Assembly: GCA_949987705.1 (NCBI GenBank)
Contig: OX465281.1
Span: forward strand, 99,914,326-99,978,325
Length of the DNA: 64,000 bases
From: Thereva unica
Taxonomy: Eukaryota > Arthropoda > Insecta > Diptera > Therevidae
Direction of reading: 5' to 3'
Shown: positions 51,501 through 63,038 of the stretch, in pieces
Position numbering within the stretch: position 1 is the first letter of the stretch
Layout: each line of letters opens with the position of its first letter
Translations under genes and position numbers: made by a program
Notes under the pieces: generated by a model
What the model saw: the letters and a program-made list of their open reading frames with translations, nothing else
Told to the model about the DNA's origin: nothing
Databases searched by the model: none

Positions 51501-54500
51501 GTTAACTAACATTCCTACTAATTATTTTCGAAATTATTGTGTTTAAAGTTGCAATGTACTCTAATCTATACGCAATAGCAAGTTACTATTAAACCAAGGA
51601 AGCAATCTAAATTTCGCTAGATCTATTGCAGTGAAATGAAGTTTCCATCTCGTAAAATAATCAGTTTGTGTGTACTTACAAGGTGAATATTTGTCTAAAT
51701 TCGCATACTAAATGCTTCAAACCCACTAATTTCATCATTGCTGTTGAGATGTTCAATATAAATTTTTTTGGCTCAATATTTTTTTTTTAAAATCTACCTT
51801 TGCCATTTTTTTTATCGATAATTTCTGTCTATTATTTAAGATGATACCTCCGACAAGCTTGCCTCCACTAAGTACACCACCGCCAAGGGCACCCTTCCGC
51901 AGTGCAGCTACTATAAGTTCGCAACCAACAGTGTATACCACTGTGAGAACCAGCGAGCCAGCCCCAGCCCCTATTCCACAATACAAAGGACCGATAATCA
52001 CTGTCTTTGTTGGTACGACAGTAAATATGTATTATTTAAAGTGGCCTTAATTGTTTTTATTTCTAGGAAATATTAGTGAAAGAGCTCCAGAAGCTATGAT
52101 AAAGAAGATCTTGGCTACGTGCGGTACCGTTGTCAGTTGGAAACGTGTTTCTACTTTTGGTTTTTGTGAATACGAGTAAGATCGTCATTATATTATATAG
52201 TAAAACTTAAAATTAATGCTATTTTATACATAGTGGTCCAACCGCTGGTCTTCGTGCTGTTCGGCTTCTTCATGATTTGGAAGTAGATGGTAAAAAGCTA
52301 GTAGCAAAAGTTGACGCTAAAAATAAACTTTTGTTGGATAATTATAAGGAGGAGGAAATAAGAAACGGAAGCAGTAAACCTGAAACCGAAAAAGAGGAAG
52401 ATGATTCTGCCGTCTCTGCTATTAAGAAAATATTGGAAGAGCACAAATCTGACTTAGGAAGTTCTACAAATTCTTCAGAAGGTTCTTATAAATTTTGTGT
52501 TATGAAAGCATGTAATATTTTCTGTTTAAATATCTATTTAAAATTAGGCAAAAAATCAAACGACATACCATCGGGTAAACCCAGTAAAGCATTGCAGGAA
52601 GCGAATATGGAAGATGATAAACGAGATTTAATAAGTCGTGAAATAGGTAAATTTAGAAAAACAGCTGAAGCCGAAGAACACAAAAAAGAAAAGGAGAAGG
52701 ATAGAAAGAAGCGCGAAGAAAAAGAAAAGGAAAAATTACGTTCAATATCACCTCGAAAGGAAAAAGAAAAGAAGAGAAGAAGAAGTAAGTCAAGATCAAG
52801 AGAACGTGAAAGGGAACGGGAACGTGAACGAGAAAGAGAACGTGAACGTGAGCGGGAACGAGAAAGAGAACGTGAACGTGAAAGAGAAAGGGAGCAAAGA
52901 GAAAGGGAAAGAGAACGTGATCGAGAACGAGAACGGGAACGGGAAAGGTATAAATGTATTATTTTATGTAAATACATTTAATAAATTATCATTTAGAGAA
53001 AGAGAAGAAGCTAAAGCATCGAAAAATGTTCGTGATCTTCAACGGGAGAAGGAAATGGAAGAAGAAGCACGGGAGAGAAAAAAGGCCGACAAAAAGGCTA
53101 GAGAAAAAGAAGCGGCTTATCAGGAGAGACTACGAAATTGGGAGATCAGAGAAAGAAGGAAAGCAAAAGAATATGAAAAGGTATACATGAAAATAAATAT
53201 ATTTTTATAGACTGTATTATATGCGATGCAAAATCTTCGGCTTGGCAATAAAAAAATTATTTTATTCAATGTAACCGCCACCAAGCTTTATGTACCTCAT
53301 GATATTCGAAAATTTACATCGTTTAAAGAAGGACAAATCATCCAAAATACACGATGGTTGACCATCCGGCAGCACCACGTTCCTTCGTCTTCCCACTTTC
53401 TCCACCCACAAAACTTTCCTTCTTTCTTCTTCCCTCTTTACATTCTTGTTTCTTTACATTCCTGATTCTATCATAGCCTTCCTTCTAGCTCTTCGCCACT
53501 CCCAAGCGCATATCATCGGTTGGTTGTTTCTCGTTCTTTTTATAACTGCAGTCAGAACCACAAACATGAACCCGGCCATAGTGTTGAATCAGGTTGATCA
53601 TATCGTAGATCTAGGCGTCGTCCTAGACAAAAAACTCAATTTCAACCTGCAGTACGATAATATAACTGCCAGAGCCAACAAACTTCTTAGTTTCATCAAG
53701 AGGAGAGCGAAAGATTTCGGTAATGTATGGGTCACAAAAACACTCTTCTGTTTTTTAGTCCGCCCTATCCTGGAATATACAGTGCTGCGTAAAAAATTAA
53801 GACCACCTACACTTTATCATGAAACTTTTACTTTCGATGCCTACAGCTTTCGAATGATATGTTGGGATAATTAAATGAAACACTCAAATTGTACCTAAAT
53901 CCAGTGTCTATTTTCTGTAATAATTTCATTAAAATAAAACAAGACGGTATTGCAATATAAATTATAAATGCACTGTAATTATCTGCAAAATGCACTGCAA
54001 AATGAATGCTGGACCGGTTAGAACAGGACAACTTCAGGAAGCAAAAAAATTGTGAAAAGACGTGTTGGAAGTTCTTTCCTCAAGTTAGTGAAAGAAAATC
54101 GAGCCCTGCTCTTTCGGCAGATCTCCATTATGCAAGAGCAAGAGTTTTGTGGCGTAGAAGGTAACGCCCACAGGAATTGGAATCCGCAAGACTGGAACGA
54201 ATTTTTGTCACAGATGAAAATGAAGCCAAGCCAAAGCCAAGTGAATGTGGTCTTAATTTTTTACGCAGCACTGTACGTGTCCTATCTGGGATCCTATATT
54301 CCAAGTGAGCAGCAGGAGGATCGAATCCATTCAAAAGAGATTTCTTCTTTTTGTCGTGAGACATCTAAACAACCCCCATGACTATCAAACCCTGCCGCAC
54401 TACTTGGACAGGCTCAAAGTGCTTGATCTCATGCCGTTATCTAGCAGGAGGAAACTGCTCATATCTTACGTTGCCTTTGACGTCTTAAGTGGAAAGCTTA

Positions 54501-57500
54501 AAGTGCAGTTTCTGTCGGACAGAATCAAATTGAATGATGTAGTCCGACACGCATGACACACTAAACTACTTAAGGAATATCCACACCGCACCGATTACGC
54601 AAGAAACGAGCCCGTCAACAGATGCTGTATGGTTTTTAATAGCCATAGCTCCTCTTTCTCCCCTTCCCTCAACAAGGCATCCTATAAAAAAATACTCAAA
54701 TCCCTACTAACATAACCCCCTCTCTGACAATAGTATGTTTTTAGTAGCTGTCAGTAGTTAAAGCAATATATTATAAAAGACTGTACACTATGTTTTTAAT
54801 CTAAGTATTTGTTAACCTATTTTAAGTGTGCCTTGTTAAATAAGTTATGGTTGGGAGTAGGTGGAAGGCTTAGTTGTGGCAGTTTCTTCCTTCACTTCTT
54901 TCTCTATCTCTCTTCACCATCTTCCGACTAGAGGTTGCTGTTCGACATTTTTTTATATGAGAAAACCAAGCTTAGGAGTAACCCTTTTTTATACTACCAG
55001 TCCGTCATGTGGTTCAGTTCATATTGCAATGTCTAGTAGTAAGCTTGGTTTGAAGAATAGAGGAGAATAGGAAAGGACATTGCACTCTATACGAAAAAAA
55101 TATATTATCAACAGTACAAAGAAGCTTTTCCTGAGCCCCTAGTCTTTCACGTAAAAAAAAGGTCTTAACCATTACACAATTACGTTGCTTTTACGATTAA
55201 GTAAATTCTAATTTCTACTACATCTCTTACTGGATTAACGTATTTTAACCTTTATCTAGAGATTACACAGACCTACACATTAAATTTGTCTTCCATTTTT
55301 TTCGACTTTGTTTGAAGTAGAGCTGCCTTTAAACTTCTTTTTGACGATTCAATAAAGAGTCTCTCTGATTTTCATTTATTAAAACTGGTCTTGTCTATTG
55401 ACCACCTACGAAGTTCTGATACGCAGATCTTAACTTTATTCTGTGTCCAAGCGTTTCCCAAGTCTCAAATAGTATTACCAAAGTATAGCTTTACATATTT
55501 TTCAGATTGTCATGGTGTTTTGTTGTTTTAACATCACATACCGCAAATGTTAGAAAAACGCTCACGGGAGTCACCACGCAGAGCCCTAGTCAAAGTATTT
55601 GCGTACGATTTTCGAAATTGAACTAACGTTAATTTTACCCAAAACTTCTTTTTATAAATAAGGCAAATGAGAACCTTAGCTGATAAACTAAGAACTCAAA
55701 GAAATAGTATTTTTTTTATTCTATTAACAGGGAAATCGATCCATTACAATCAGTCAGACTCAAGTTTATATCATAATCATAAGTTTAACTAACCATACGT
55801 CGCCTAGAAATTATGAAATAATGCAATTCCTTCAAAATTCTGACGTGATGGACACTTTTGACTATTTTTCGCGTACGCACATAAATATAGGAGAAACATT
55901 ACTTGAACATCTGTGTTGTAGGTCTGTGTTATAAAATATTCTCCAACTAATAATGTTTAAACCAAGTTATAGATAAACTGTACATTATTTTGCCATTCAA
56001 ATAAAATCAATATAAATCTTAAAAACTCATTGACAAGACCCTGGTTTCTAAAAAAACTTAAAAATATTAAGTAGTTTAACAGTATTTCTGTCACTAATAA
56101 AGTAAATGTAAATAAAAGAATTAATTTTGAAAATTTCTAATAGTTTTCTCATTTATAATCAGGAACGGGAAAAAGAGCTTATGAGAGAAGAGGAAAGGGA
56201 AAAGGAAGCCAAACGTTTAAAAGAATTTCTCGAAGATTATGATGATGAGCGTGATGATCCAAAATATTATAAGTAAGACGGTTAAAAGCATTAATATTGT
56301 TAAAATTTAACCACTAAAATATATTTAACAGGGGACGAGAATTACAACGAAGATTGACAGATAGGGTCCGGGAAGCAGATCAAGATGCAAAAGATAGAAA
56401 CAAAGAGCAGGAAGAATTAGAAGAATTAAGGAATAAAATATTTAGTGGAGAATATGACAACCCTACTCAAGAATTTGAGCGGCTCAAAAAAGAACGTGAA
56501 AATATGTATAAGCCTAAAATATTAATAGATGTTAATTTAGAAGCTACACAACAGAGAGAACGTGAAATGGAAAGGGAACGAGAACGTGAATTGGAAAGGC
56601 AAAGAGTGAGAGAACGGGAAAGATTGCAGAAAGAAAGATTTGTCATAGATCAAGCTTCACGTGAGTTAGCTGCAGTAAATGCTGAGCCAATTGAATCAGA
56701 TAGCGATGGCGGAGGGGCTGGCATAGGCTCTAATAATGTTAGTGAACATGCACAACCTATCACCCCAACCAGAAATAATCGTCATGATCGCCCTAATTCA
56801 GGTATTCGAGGGGAATCCGAATCTCGAGACTCTCATATGAATCATGGATTCCAAGATGATGAGGATTCTAGAGCTTCCATGAATTCTCATTCACAAATTG
56901 GTTTGGTAAATAGTCATAATAATATCTCCCTTGCTGATAGAGCGCCTGGCACTCCTCCAATTTCTGCGCCACTAATAAGCCTTAATTTGGGAGCTGCTAA
57001 TGCAAAGAAGAAGAAACTAGAAGTTAAAGATGTATTTAATAATGAGGAAGATAATGAGGATGTATCGGGACCTAAAAAGCGAAAATTAGTTCCTTTAGGT
57101 ACTAAAAAGCATTACATATTGTTTGTTATTTTTATGAATTAATGTTTTTATACTGTCCAGATTATGATGAAAGCCAACAGCAGCAACAATTGCAGTTACA
57201 AAATCAAAAACAATCGCAATCCTCACATCATCAGTCAAAATCAACATCGAAGAAGCGCGAAAAACATGATGATAAAAAACAGGAAGAGTCTGCTGCTAAA
57301 TCTCAGGAAGAAAAAAGACGCCATATCAAGAGTATTATTGATAAAATCCCTACAGGTAAAAATGACCTCTTTAATTATAAATTGGATTGGAATGAAATAG
57401 ACAGCGGTTTAATGGAGAAGAAAATTCGGCCGTGGATTAATAAAAAAATTATTGAATATATCGGAGAACCTGAACCAACGCTAGTTGATTTCATTTGTTC

Positions 57501-57718
57501 AAAAGTTTTAGCTGGCAGTACACCCCAGGGAATTTTAGATGACGTTCAAATGGTTTGTAATAAATAATTAATTGCTTATTTTCAGTTAATAAGTCATCAT
57601 AAACCTAATTAATTCGCGTTTCTAGGTTCTAGATGAGGAAGCAGAAGTATTTGTTGTTAAAATGTGGCGACTGTTAATTTATGAAGTTGAAGCTAAAAAA
57701 GTTGGTCTTGGAAAATAA
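48517..57718 (+). CDS. RNA-binding protein 25 (RRM and PWI splicing factor), 10 coding exons
   Basis: Exons: 48517-48606, 51841-52012, 52067-52175, 52234-52481, 52548-52947, 52997-53180, 56163-56272, 56332-57098, 57161-57552 and 57626-57718. Total 2565 nt, 854 aa, close to the roughly 840 aa of animal RBM25. The N-terminus is Met/Pro-rich. The RRM (about residues 82-158) has 'ITVFVGNISERAPEAMI' and 'FGFCEY'. A long Arg/Glu low-complexity region follows, then a nuclear-type basic stretch 'KKRKLV', and a C-terminal PWI domain ('NYKLDWNEIDSG', 'RPWINKKIIEYIG', 'MWRLLIYEVEA'). RBM25 acts in the nucleus with U1 snRNP in alternative splicing. The start was chosen because 'MSFPGRPPMVPSMSYMPPP' matches the family N-terminus and it precedes a gtatgt donor. 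Confidence 0.93.
48682..48705 (+). CDS. Candidate 24-bp symmetric microexon of Rbm25
   Basis: Between 'tgttattttag' and 'gtaagt' lie exactly 24 nt, phase 0-0, encoding SFTDNVLM. It is 75 bp after exon 1, whose end and the start of exon 2 are also phase 0, so including or skipping it keeps the frame. Splice sites on both sides are strong; expression is inferred. Confidence 0.5.
49440..49632 (+). mobile_element. RTE-like LINE 3' end, second copy
   Basis: Nearly identical to the 3' 190 bp of 1204-1445 (only the A/G tail differs visibly). GTCGTGTCGT is duplicated at 49430-49439 and 49633-49642. It lies in the first large intron of Rbm25. Confidence 0.88.
49660..50290 (-). pseudogene. Degenerate Jockey-type RT C-terminus in Rbm25 intron
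   Basis: The minus strand carries pieces typical of the end of Jockey-like ORF2: 'MNRTIVLWIYLPQSVFSNSY' (49800-49740), preceded by broken frames around 'STLNILGVTLMEGP' and 'LKTSRISGQAP'. Many frameshifts; an old fragment. Confidence 0.6.
50291..51840 (+). other. Rbm25 intron, unrecognised sequence
   Basis: AT-rich, without repeat partners in the window or coding potential. It ends at the polypyrimidine acceptor 'tctattatttaag' before exon 2. Confidence 0.5.
52482..52547 (+). other. 66-bp retainable intron in Rbm25
   Basis: Donor g|gttctt is weak and acceptor 'aaaattag' is good. The intron length is a multiple of three with no stop in frame, so retention would insert 22 mainly hydrophobic or Cys-containing residues ('CVMKACNIFCLNIYL') into an otherwise charged region. 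Splicing out restores 'SSEGKKSNDIPSGK'. Confidence 0.7.
52800..52947 (+). repeat. Coding minisatellite of Arg-Glu codons
   Basis: Degenerate (cgngaa/agagaa) hexamer repeats in exon 5 encode an almost uninterrupted RERERE run of about 45 residues, the low-complexity RE region of RBM25. The length may vary between alleles. Confidence 0.8.
53385..53530 (+). mobile_element. SINE fragment, plus orientation
   Basis: Matches the inverted body of the SINE at 33731-34213 ('ctttccttctttcttcttcc', 'tttacattcctgattc', 'caagcgcatatcatcggttgg'). A short direct duplication ('ttctttacattc') is present. It ends where a LINE RT fragment begins. Confidence 0.75.
53560..54840 (+). pseudogene. Jockey-type RT C-terminal fragment (split by a Tc1-like element)
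   Basis: 53575-53779 encodes 'HIVDLGVVLDKKLNFNLQYD', 'ARANKLLSFIKRRAKDFG' and 'FLVRPILEY'. 54274-54720 continues with 'SRRIESIQKRFLLFVVRHLN' and 'LPHYLDRLKVLDLMPLSSRR', then an AT-rich 3' UTR to about 54840. The frame joins perfectly once the 53780-54273 insertion is ignored. 5'-truncated. Confidence 0.83.
53780..54273 (+). mobile_element. Non-autonomous Tc1/mariner-like element, 494 bp
   Basis: Perfect 27-bp terminal inverted repeats start CAGTGCTGCGTAAAAAATTA, flanked by TA on both sides (53778-53779 and 54274-54275). The interior keeps scraps of Tc1-like transposase: 'VGSSFLKLVKENRALLFRQI' (N-terminal helix-turn-helix area) and 'AHRNWNPQDWNEFLSQMKMK' (around the first catalytic region). 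A large internal deletion makes it non-autonomous. Confidence 0.92.
54843..55160 (+). mobile_element. SINE 3' portion, plus orientation, with an internal insert
   Basis: 54843-54945 ('ggttgggagtaggtggaa', 'gttgctgttcgacat') and 55070-55155 ('ctctatacgaaaaaaat', 'gagcccctagtctttcacgt') match the inverted end of the SINE family. The roughly 120 bp between them ('aaaccaagcttaggagtaac') is not in the other copies; a similar 'aaaaccaagcttagcagtc' occurs at 49391. Confidence 0.7.
55161..56162 (+). other. Rbm25 intron 6, remaining sequence
   Basis: AT-rich, no recognised elements, ending in 'ttctcatttataatcag' before exon 7. Confidence 0.5.
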
Positions 57719-58100
57719 ACTTTTTATAGTTTTTATTTGAAAATGAAAGAAAATTAAATGCGAGGAAATCAGAAGGTACGATTCCATTATTTTTAAAAAA
57801 ATAATAAAAATATAAAAATAAAAATAATAAACCCAATTATTGTTTTCGTACTTGAACCACTATAATTTATTCAAAAGTGAAATTATTTAGTTTTCAGCAT
57901 TTTTTTTTATTTCGCTGAGCAATTGTAATATTTTGGATTATGATAAACGTGAAATATACCCAGCCTGTTTATCTAATAAAGGTATGGATATTTTGAATTA
58001 TATTTCCAATCAGATATGTTTAGATTTTAGATATTTATTTTATTTTTCTTTTAAAAAGCCTTTATGAATAAAAGTGTTTCAAAAAGCATATAATAAATAG
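57719..58100 (+). terminator. Rbm25 3' UTR with polyadenylation signals
   Basis: Follows the TAA at 57716-57718. AATAAA occurs at 57804, 57827, 58067 and 58092. The first two lie about 90-110 nt after the stop, the others about 350-375 nt. Which is used cannot be told from sequence. Confidence 0.6.
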
Positions 58101-58655
58101 GTTCCCTCATATGGTTATTTCTTTGTTTTATGCTGGCGCCTTTTCCTTATTTATTGTTGGTAGATGTAATAGTTGATTTCTATTTGTTTTTTTTTTGTGG
58201 AACAATTTGCTGCAGGATGTTGTAGCATTCTACGAAAGCAGCTACAGCTAAAACACTATAAGTGTGGAAGAGGAGATAGGTTGTTTTTAATTTCGAATTA
58301 AAAGAAAATAATGTACATATGTGCAATGAATTTGAATACTGATATTTATTTACCCAGCAGTCGAAACATGCGACGTTAAATCTTTTTTTGTAGCATGTTG
58401 GTCCTAACCAGCATCTTGCAACAACGTTGGTCAGGCCAGTAATATATATTTACAAATTCTGTTCTGTCTTTTAAATACTGGAAATATAGACAGGTAAATA
58501 ATGTTCACAAAAAAATGTTCACTGTGAAATTCATACAGCCAAAAAAAAACTACATTAAAACTTCACATATCCTTGTATTACAATTAATCTACCAAATACA
58601 TACATACACCATACATTTTACAAAAGTAAGTAAAAGTAAAAGTAAAATAAAAAAA
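58101..58655. other. Intergenic stretch without recognised features
   Basis: AT-rich sequence with T-tracts. No ORF or repeat partner was recognised. Confidence 0.35.
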
Positions 58656-58821
58656 AGAATGAATATGAGGAGTGTAGAATCAAAGTCCGCTAAAAGAATG
58701 AATATGAGGAGTGTAGAATCAAAGTCCGCTATTTGCAAAAATCAAAAAATTTCAGCTGGCAATGCCATTTATTTCATATGGTATTTAGGGAGCCTTTGCA
58801 TCCAAAATACGTCGCAATATC

Positions 58822-59441
58822 AGGTCTGTTCCTGGGGCCGTATTTGGTTTCTCGAGTCGATAGATCGACTCGACAAAAAAAGCTTCTCGATTTTCTTTAA
58901 GTTTCATATTTGGTTTCACGACCAAATCGACAGCTAAGCGCAGCCATACAAAACCATCAAATTGGGTGGTATTACTCCAAGACAGCAAATCACGTATATT
59001 TGATTAAAATATAAATTGTTAAAAGTTTATTGCATGCATAAATTGAGCTTTTTAATAATCGTTAAACGTCTTTATCGACACGTAAAGAGACGATATCGTG
59101 TCGCCAAATGCCAATTTTTATTTATCGACAGACGATAATGTCGACTCGAGAAACCAAATACGGCCCCTGAACTCGAATGTGGGATCACGCGGGACAAAAA
59201 TTTTCCCAATTTGTGTTTCTTTACTTTCTCATGCAAGAAAAAGCGGGGAAATTCTCACTTCCCCTCTTGCAGGAATTTGCATACACATAGACAATCGACA
59301 TTTATGTTATCTTCTTCTTGATTTGCAAGAAATTGCCCAAAACGTGTTTCTTTACTTTCTGAATTTTTGACAAAATTATCCCCATCATTCACTAAGTTTT
59401 TGCCAAACAAATTTTTACAGGAAAAGTACAGGAACAGACCT
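58822..59441. mobile_element. TIR element (3-bp duplication ATC) containing another
   Basis: Ends AGGTCTGTTCCTG / CAGGAACAGACCT, flanked by ATC at 58819-58821 and 59442-59444. Its own sequence is about 285 bp once the nested 332-bp element is discounted. No coding content. Confidence 0.75.
58835..59166. mobile_element. 332-bp TIR element (3-bp duplication CTG)
   Basis: Perfect 26-bp inverted ends start GGGCCGTATTTGGTTTCTCG. CTG is duplicated at 58832-58834 and 59167-59169. The arms hold repeated TCGAC motifs. The same ends, GGGCC plus CTG duplication, occur in the 26814-28380 element. Confidence 0.9.
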
Positions 59442-60933
59442 ATCGTTTAAATTTATATAGATTTTTAATGTCAAAAACTAAGTGTAGTTTCAAAAGGCTC
59501 TTTTTAAACTTATGTGGAGTCTGCAAAGTCCGCTCTTTTGCATTTTCTCAGTTCGCTTAACATCATACATTCAATTTTTCCCACAAATACTGACTATCTT
59601 ATTTTTTCCCTAAAATGCAAGATATGAGCAAATAATTCTGATAGAAAAAATATAAGGAACTTCGCACACATCAGTCTACTCTCTCCCGACTCCTTTGTTT
59701 TTGCCTTTAGTAAGACATGTTTTGCAAACATTTTTCTCCCCAGTATGCTGGTAGATTTCAACTTTGAACACTTGCATGTGCGCTTTGCCGATCCGCATGG
59801 CAAGGTGCAATTCTCTGTTCAAACTTTGAACACATATTTAAAGTCTCGTGAATGGAGAAATCAAGAGGAATTAATATTATATAAGAATATTGTGCAAAAT
59901 GAATTATTTGAAGTTGAAGAAAATTCGTCCGAAGAAATTTGTGTCTTCGAAGAAGATTCAACATTGAAAATATAATGATAATCACGCCATTTTCGTCAAG
60001 AAGAGACTGTTTAATTTTTTATTATATGTTATTCCGAAAGAATTTTATGTTTTGTTATAATAAATGTTTGTTTTATAAATAAATAGTTTGGTTTCAAAAT
60101 CCGTTTCTTTTAACAATGGTAGTTTCAAAACTCGTTATTTTTAGTGTTTAGTTGCAAAACACTTTCTTTTTAAATTTACAGTTTAAAAAAATATAGGTAA
60201 ATGACGTGTTTTAGGAAAAATTTTTTGTGATTAAACTGATATATCTATAGGCAATCGAATATAATTGGTCTTTTTGAAAAATCTTCAAAGTGAAAAAAAT
60301 TACAAGTTTTTCGTGTTTTACTCAAAACCACTTAACATGCGAATAGCGGGCTTTGATTCTACACTCCTCATATGTAAAAGTAGTAAACAAAAAATAAGTA
60401 AAAAGTTAACGGAATTTTATAATATACAATATTATTTGTAATTTATTTATTTATGAAGAAGTACACAAGATTAAAATCTTATTTAGCACCGTAATATCTA
60501 AAACAATTGAAAAAAGGAAAACACAAAAATACTTAAATAAGAATTAATAAGAGAGAGCAAAAACAAGAATTAATAATGGAAAGAAAAGAAAATAAAGAGT
60601 AAAATAAAATAAATTTAAATTAAAATTTTTATTAGAATACAAATTAAAATTAACCACATATCAGCCTGCTAAAGAGATGCATGCCAATCCATGTTGCGCA
60701 ATTTTGGGGAAGTGCTTGATAAAAGTTATATAAATCAAAGTACTGAGCAATTTTGCCATATCTAATTATGTAACCTAGAATAAAAGCCCGAGTTAATGTA
60801 TATATGAAATGATCTGCCTTTTTAATAGTAAAAAAATTGATAGACGTCTCTGCCGCAAAGACGTTATCAAGTATCCCGGCAGACGTGTCAAGTTTTTGTT
60901 ATGCAGTACCACTCGTACTATTCACTGTATTAA

Positions 60934-61240
60934 GGCCCCTATTGCGAGTGTCGATCAACGATCGACTCGACTATAGTTGATTGTGTCGATTAATTTTCTT
61001 TTTGGCATTGTGTAACCCAATCGCAAATATTTGGACTACTTGATTTAGAAAATTATTTTGAGCAGTGTTTTGTTATTAAAATTCCTGGAAAATTTTGTCG
61101 TGAGCAATCGATAAAAGTCGACTGTCAAATCGACAATTTTCGATTATAATCCACATTTGCAATAACAAAATAAATAATCGGCAGTCGATAATCGATAAAT
61201 GACGCTTGTCGATTAGGTATCGACACTCGTAATAGGGGCC
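60934..61240. mobile_element. 307-bp TIR element (3-bp duplication TAA)
   Basis: Ends GGCCCCTATTGCGAGTGTCG and the inverse with one mismatch, flanked by TAA at 60931-60933 and 61241-61243. The interior is full of 'tcgac/tcgat' in opposite orientations. TAA duplication plus GGCCC-type ends is typical of PIF/Harbinger-like MITEs. Confidence 0.9.
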
Positions 61241-62525
61241 TAAATGTATTAGTACACGGATCGATTTACTGTTTTTCATGAGCCCGTGAGAAAAGTTGCT
61301 ACCGTATGTGTGTTGGAGAGCTAGTTTGTTGGTGAAAGGAAGAGATTGCTACAAATTTTGCTGGCTCCGAGACTGTTAATTATTCAATGATCATGTACTA
61401 AGCAATTCGAGTCCTCTGTTTCCATTTCATTCGAAAAAATTCAGAAATTTTACAATTTATTCAAGATACGGTTATTTTATCATCAGATCCACGCAGTATG
61501 GAATACTGTCATACAGCTTGCTATAAGAATTGCTTGGCTGTGGAGCAAAAATACTATGAAACATCAGATATGTACAAAATCTCAACATTTAGCTAGCCCT
61601 TTAGCGACAAAAGCTTTAAAATGGTCCAATTATTTTGAAATTTTGTGTTGGGCCTATATTCAGGCCCAAAAACCTATTAGCACAAAAAGTATTTTCTATG
61701 GGGTGCAGCTGCGGGCCTGTTACATACAACGTAACGTTGGTCAGAAGTCATGTAAGCCAAAAATAAAATGTGTTAGTTCATGTTATAAAAACAAATTTCA
61801 TTTGTATTATAAAATAGATAAAGAAAAGTATTTCACAACCTGAATAAAATTATATTAAAAATAATAAGGAAAGGTATTTCTGTTCCTGGCTGAAATAAAA
61901 GGTAAATTTAAGGAGAAAATACATTCTAGTTTATAGGTATGAAGTTATACTGCTAGAAACATTCAACACACAATCGAACATTGCATTTTATACATTCTGT
62001 TGTTACGCTCTTTTTACAGTACACCGCCCTACAAAGTCATCTTTTCCGTAGGGTATCTTATAAAGCGTGCGATGCAATCGTATCTTGAATTAGCAAATTC
62101 GATATCTGTCTTTATCGACGTTTTTCACCGAGTGATTTTAGAACACCGAGAGCACGATGATAATGCCTTGCACTTGATTATAGGAAATTCAACTGCGATA
62201 TATCACTTCCACCTTTACGATAAACACGCATTTTAAATTAACACATCTACGAAACTTGTAAAAATTGTTGACCGCCATTTTCTTACTCGGTTTGTTATAC
62301 GATATGCCATTCACATTTTGGTTCATTCTATCTGTTCCACCATGTAATGATTGTAACGACTACGTGCAAGAGGATGTGGTATATGTATCTATTTTACGTC
62401 TTGCTTCACTAGAATACCTTAGGACATTAAACATTGGCTGAATACCGTATATACGGTAGTATAAGGTAACATCAGAACTGTAAGAATCGAGTTATTCCAT
62501 TTGGTGAAGTTGATATTTACCGTTT
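61241..62525. other. Intergenic stretch without recognised features
   Basis: AT-rich. A palindrome 'gggcctatattcaggccc' lies near 61650-61667. Short ORFs at 61556-61843 and 62000-62236 show no recognisable motif. Confidence 0.4.
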
Positions 62526-62528
62526 ATG

Positions 62529-63038
62529 CTGCGTACACACCGGCCCAACGAAGGCCAACAACGACATTCGACGTTGGCTACCGAACGTTCGTTCGCGTTC
62601 GGAGATGCGTCCGTAAGCATTTGTTGGTTTAGCAAACGTTCGTTGGGACGGGTATTCGGTTTAACTGCATCGAAGGGTGGAATGGACGACGACAAAGAAA
62701 TCATTATTTCTAGCTTCATATACCTTAACGAAACATGCTTCAATTTAATTTTCCTAAAGGCCACTAAAAATATCTTTTCTATAAAATGCAACAAAATCTA
62801 TAAACGTCAAACTCTTAAAATTTCGGCCTTCGACCCTGTCAATCGTTGGTTAAACTTCAATGCCCGTCCACACCACATTCGCTCAAATGGCTTGTTTCCT
62901 TTGATGTTACCGCCACGCTACGGGTTGCAAGCGAACGCCAACGAATCTTCGTTGGCTTTCGCTAAACCGTCCACACAGAACCAACGAACTTCAGCGAATC
63001 CCATTCGTTGGCCTTCGTTGGCCCGGTGTGTACGCGGC
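62529..63038. mobile_element. 510-bp TIR element (3-bp duplication ATG) with AACGTTCG-type repeats
   Basis: Ends CTGCGTACACACCGGCCCAA and CCGCGTACACACCGGGCCAA (minus strand) are inverted for about 31 bp with few mismatches. ATG lies at 62526-62528 and 63039-63041. Both arms contain clusters of 'gttcgttgg', 'cgaacgttcgttcg' and 'cttcgttggc'. No transposase. Confidence 0.85.

Larger units (their letters stand above)
58699..60372. mobile_element. TIR element of about 1.67 kb enclosing two nested elements
   Basis: The ends are inverted: ATATGAGGAGTGTAGAATCA (then aagtccgctatttgca) on the left and its inverse near 60335-60372 on the right. The left end is preceded by a 36-bp direct duplication that includes the terminal sequence (58663-58698 and 58699-58734). 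The interior holds elements 58822-59441 and 58835-59166 and a 76-codon frame at 59745-59975 of unknown character. No transposase was recognised. Confidence 0.65.

Noticed and set aside
52534..52977. Minus-strand Ser/Leu-Arg ORF (147 codons)
   Set aside because: Antisense shadow of the Arg-Glu repeat in Rbm25 exon 5.
59745..59975. 76-codon ORF as a small gene
   Set aside because: It starts well but has no recognisable domain, lies inside a TIR element, and lacks support for splicing or conservation; noted only in the element entry.
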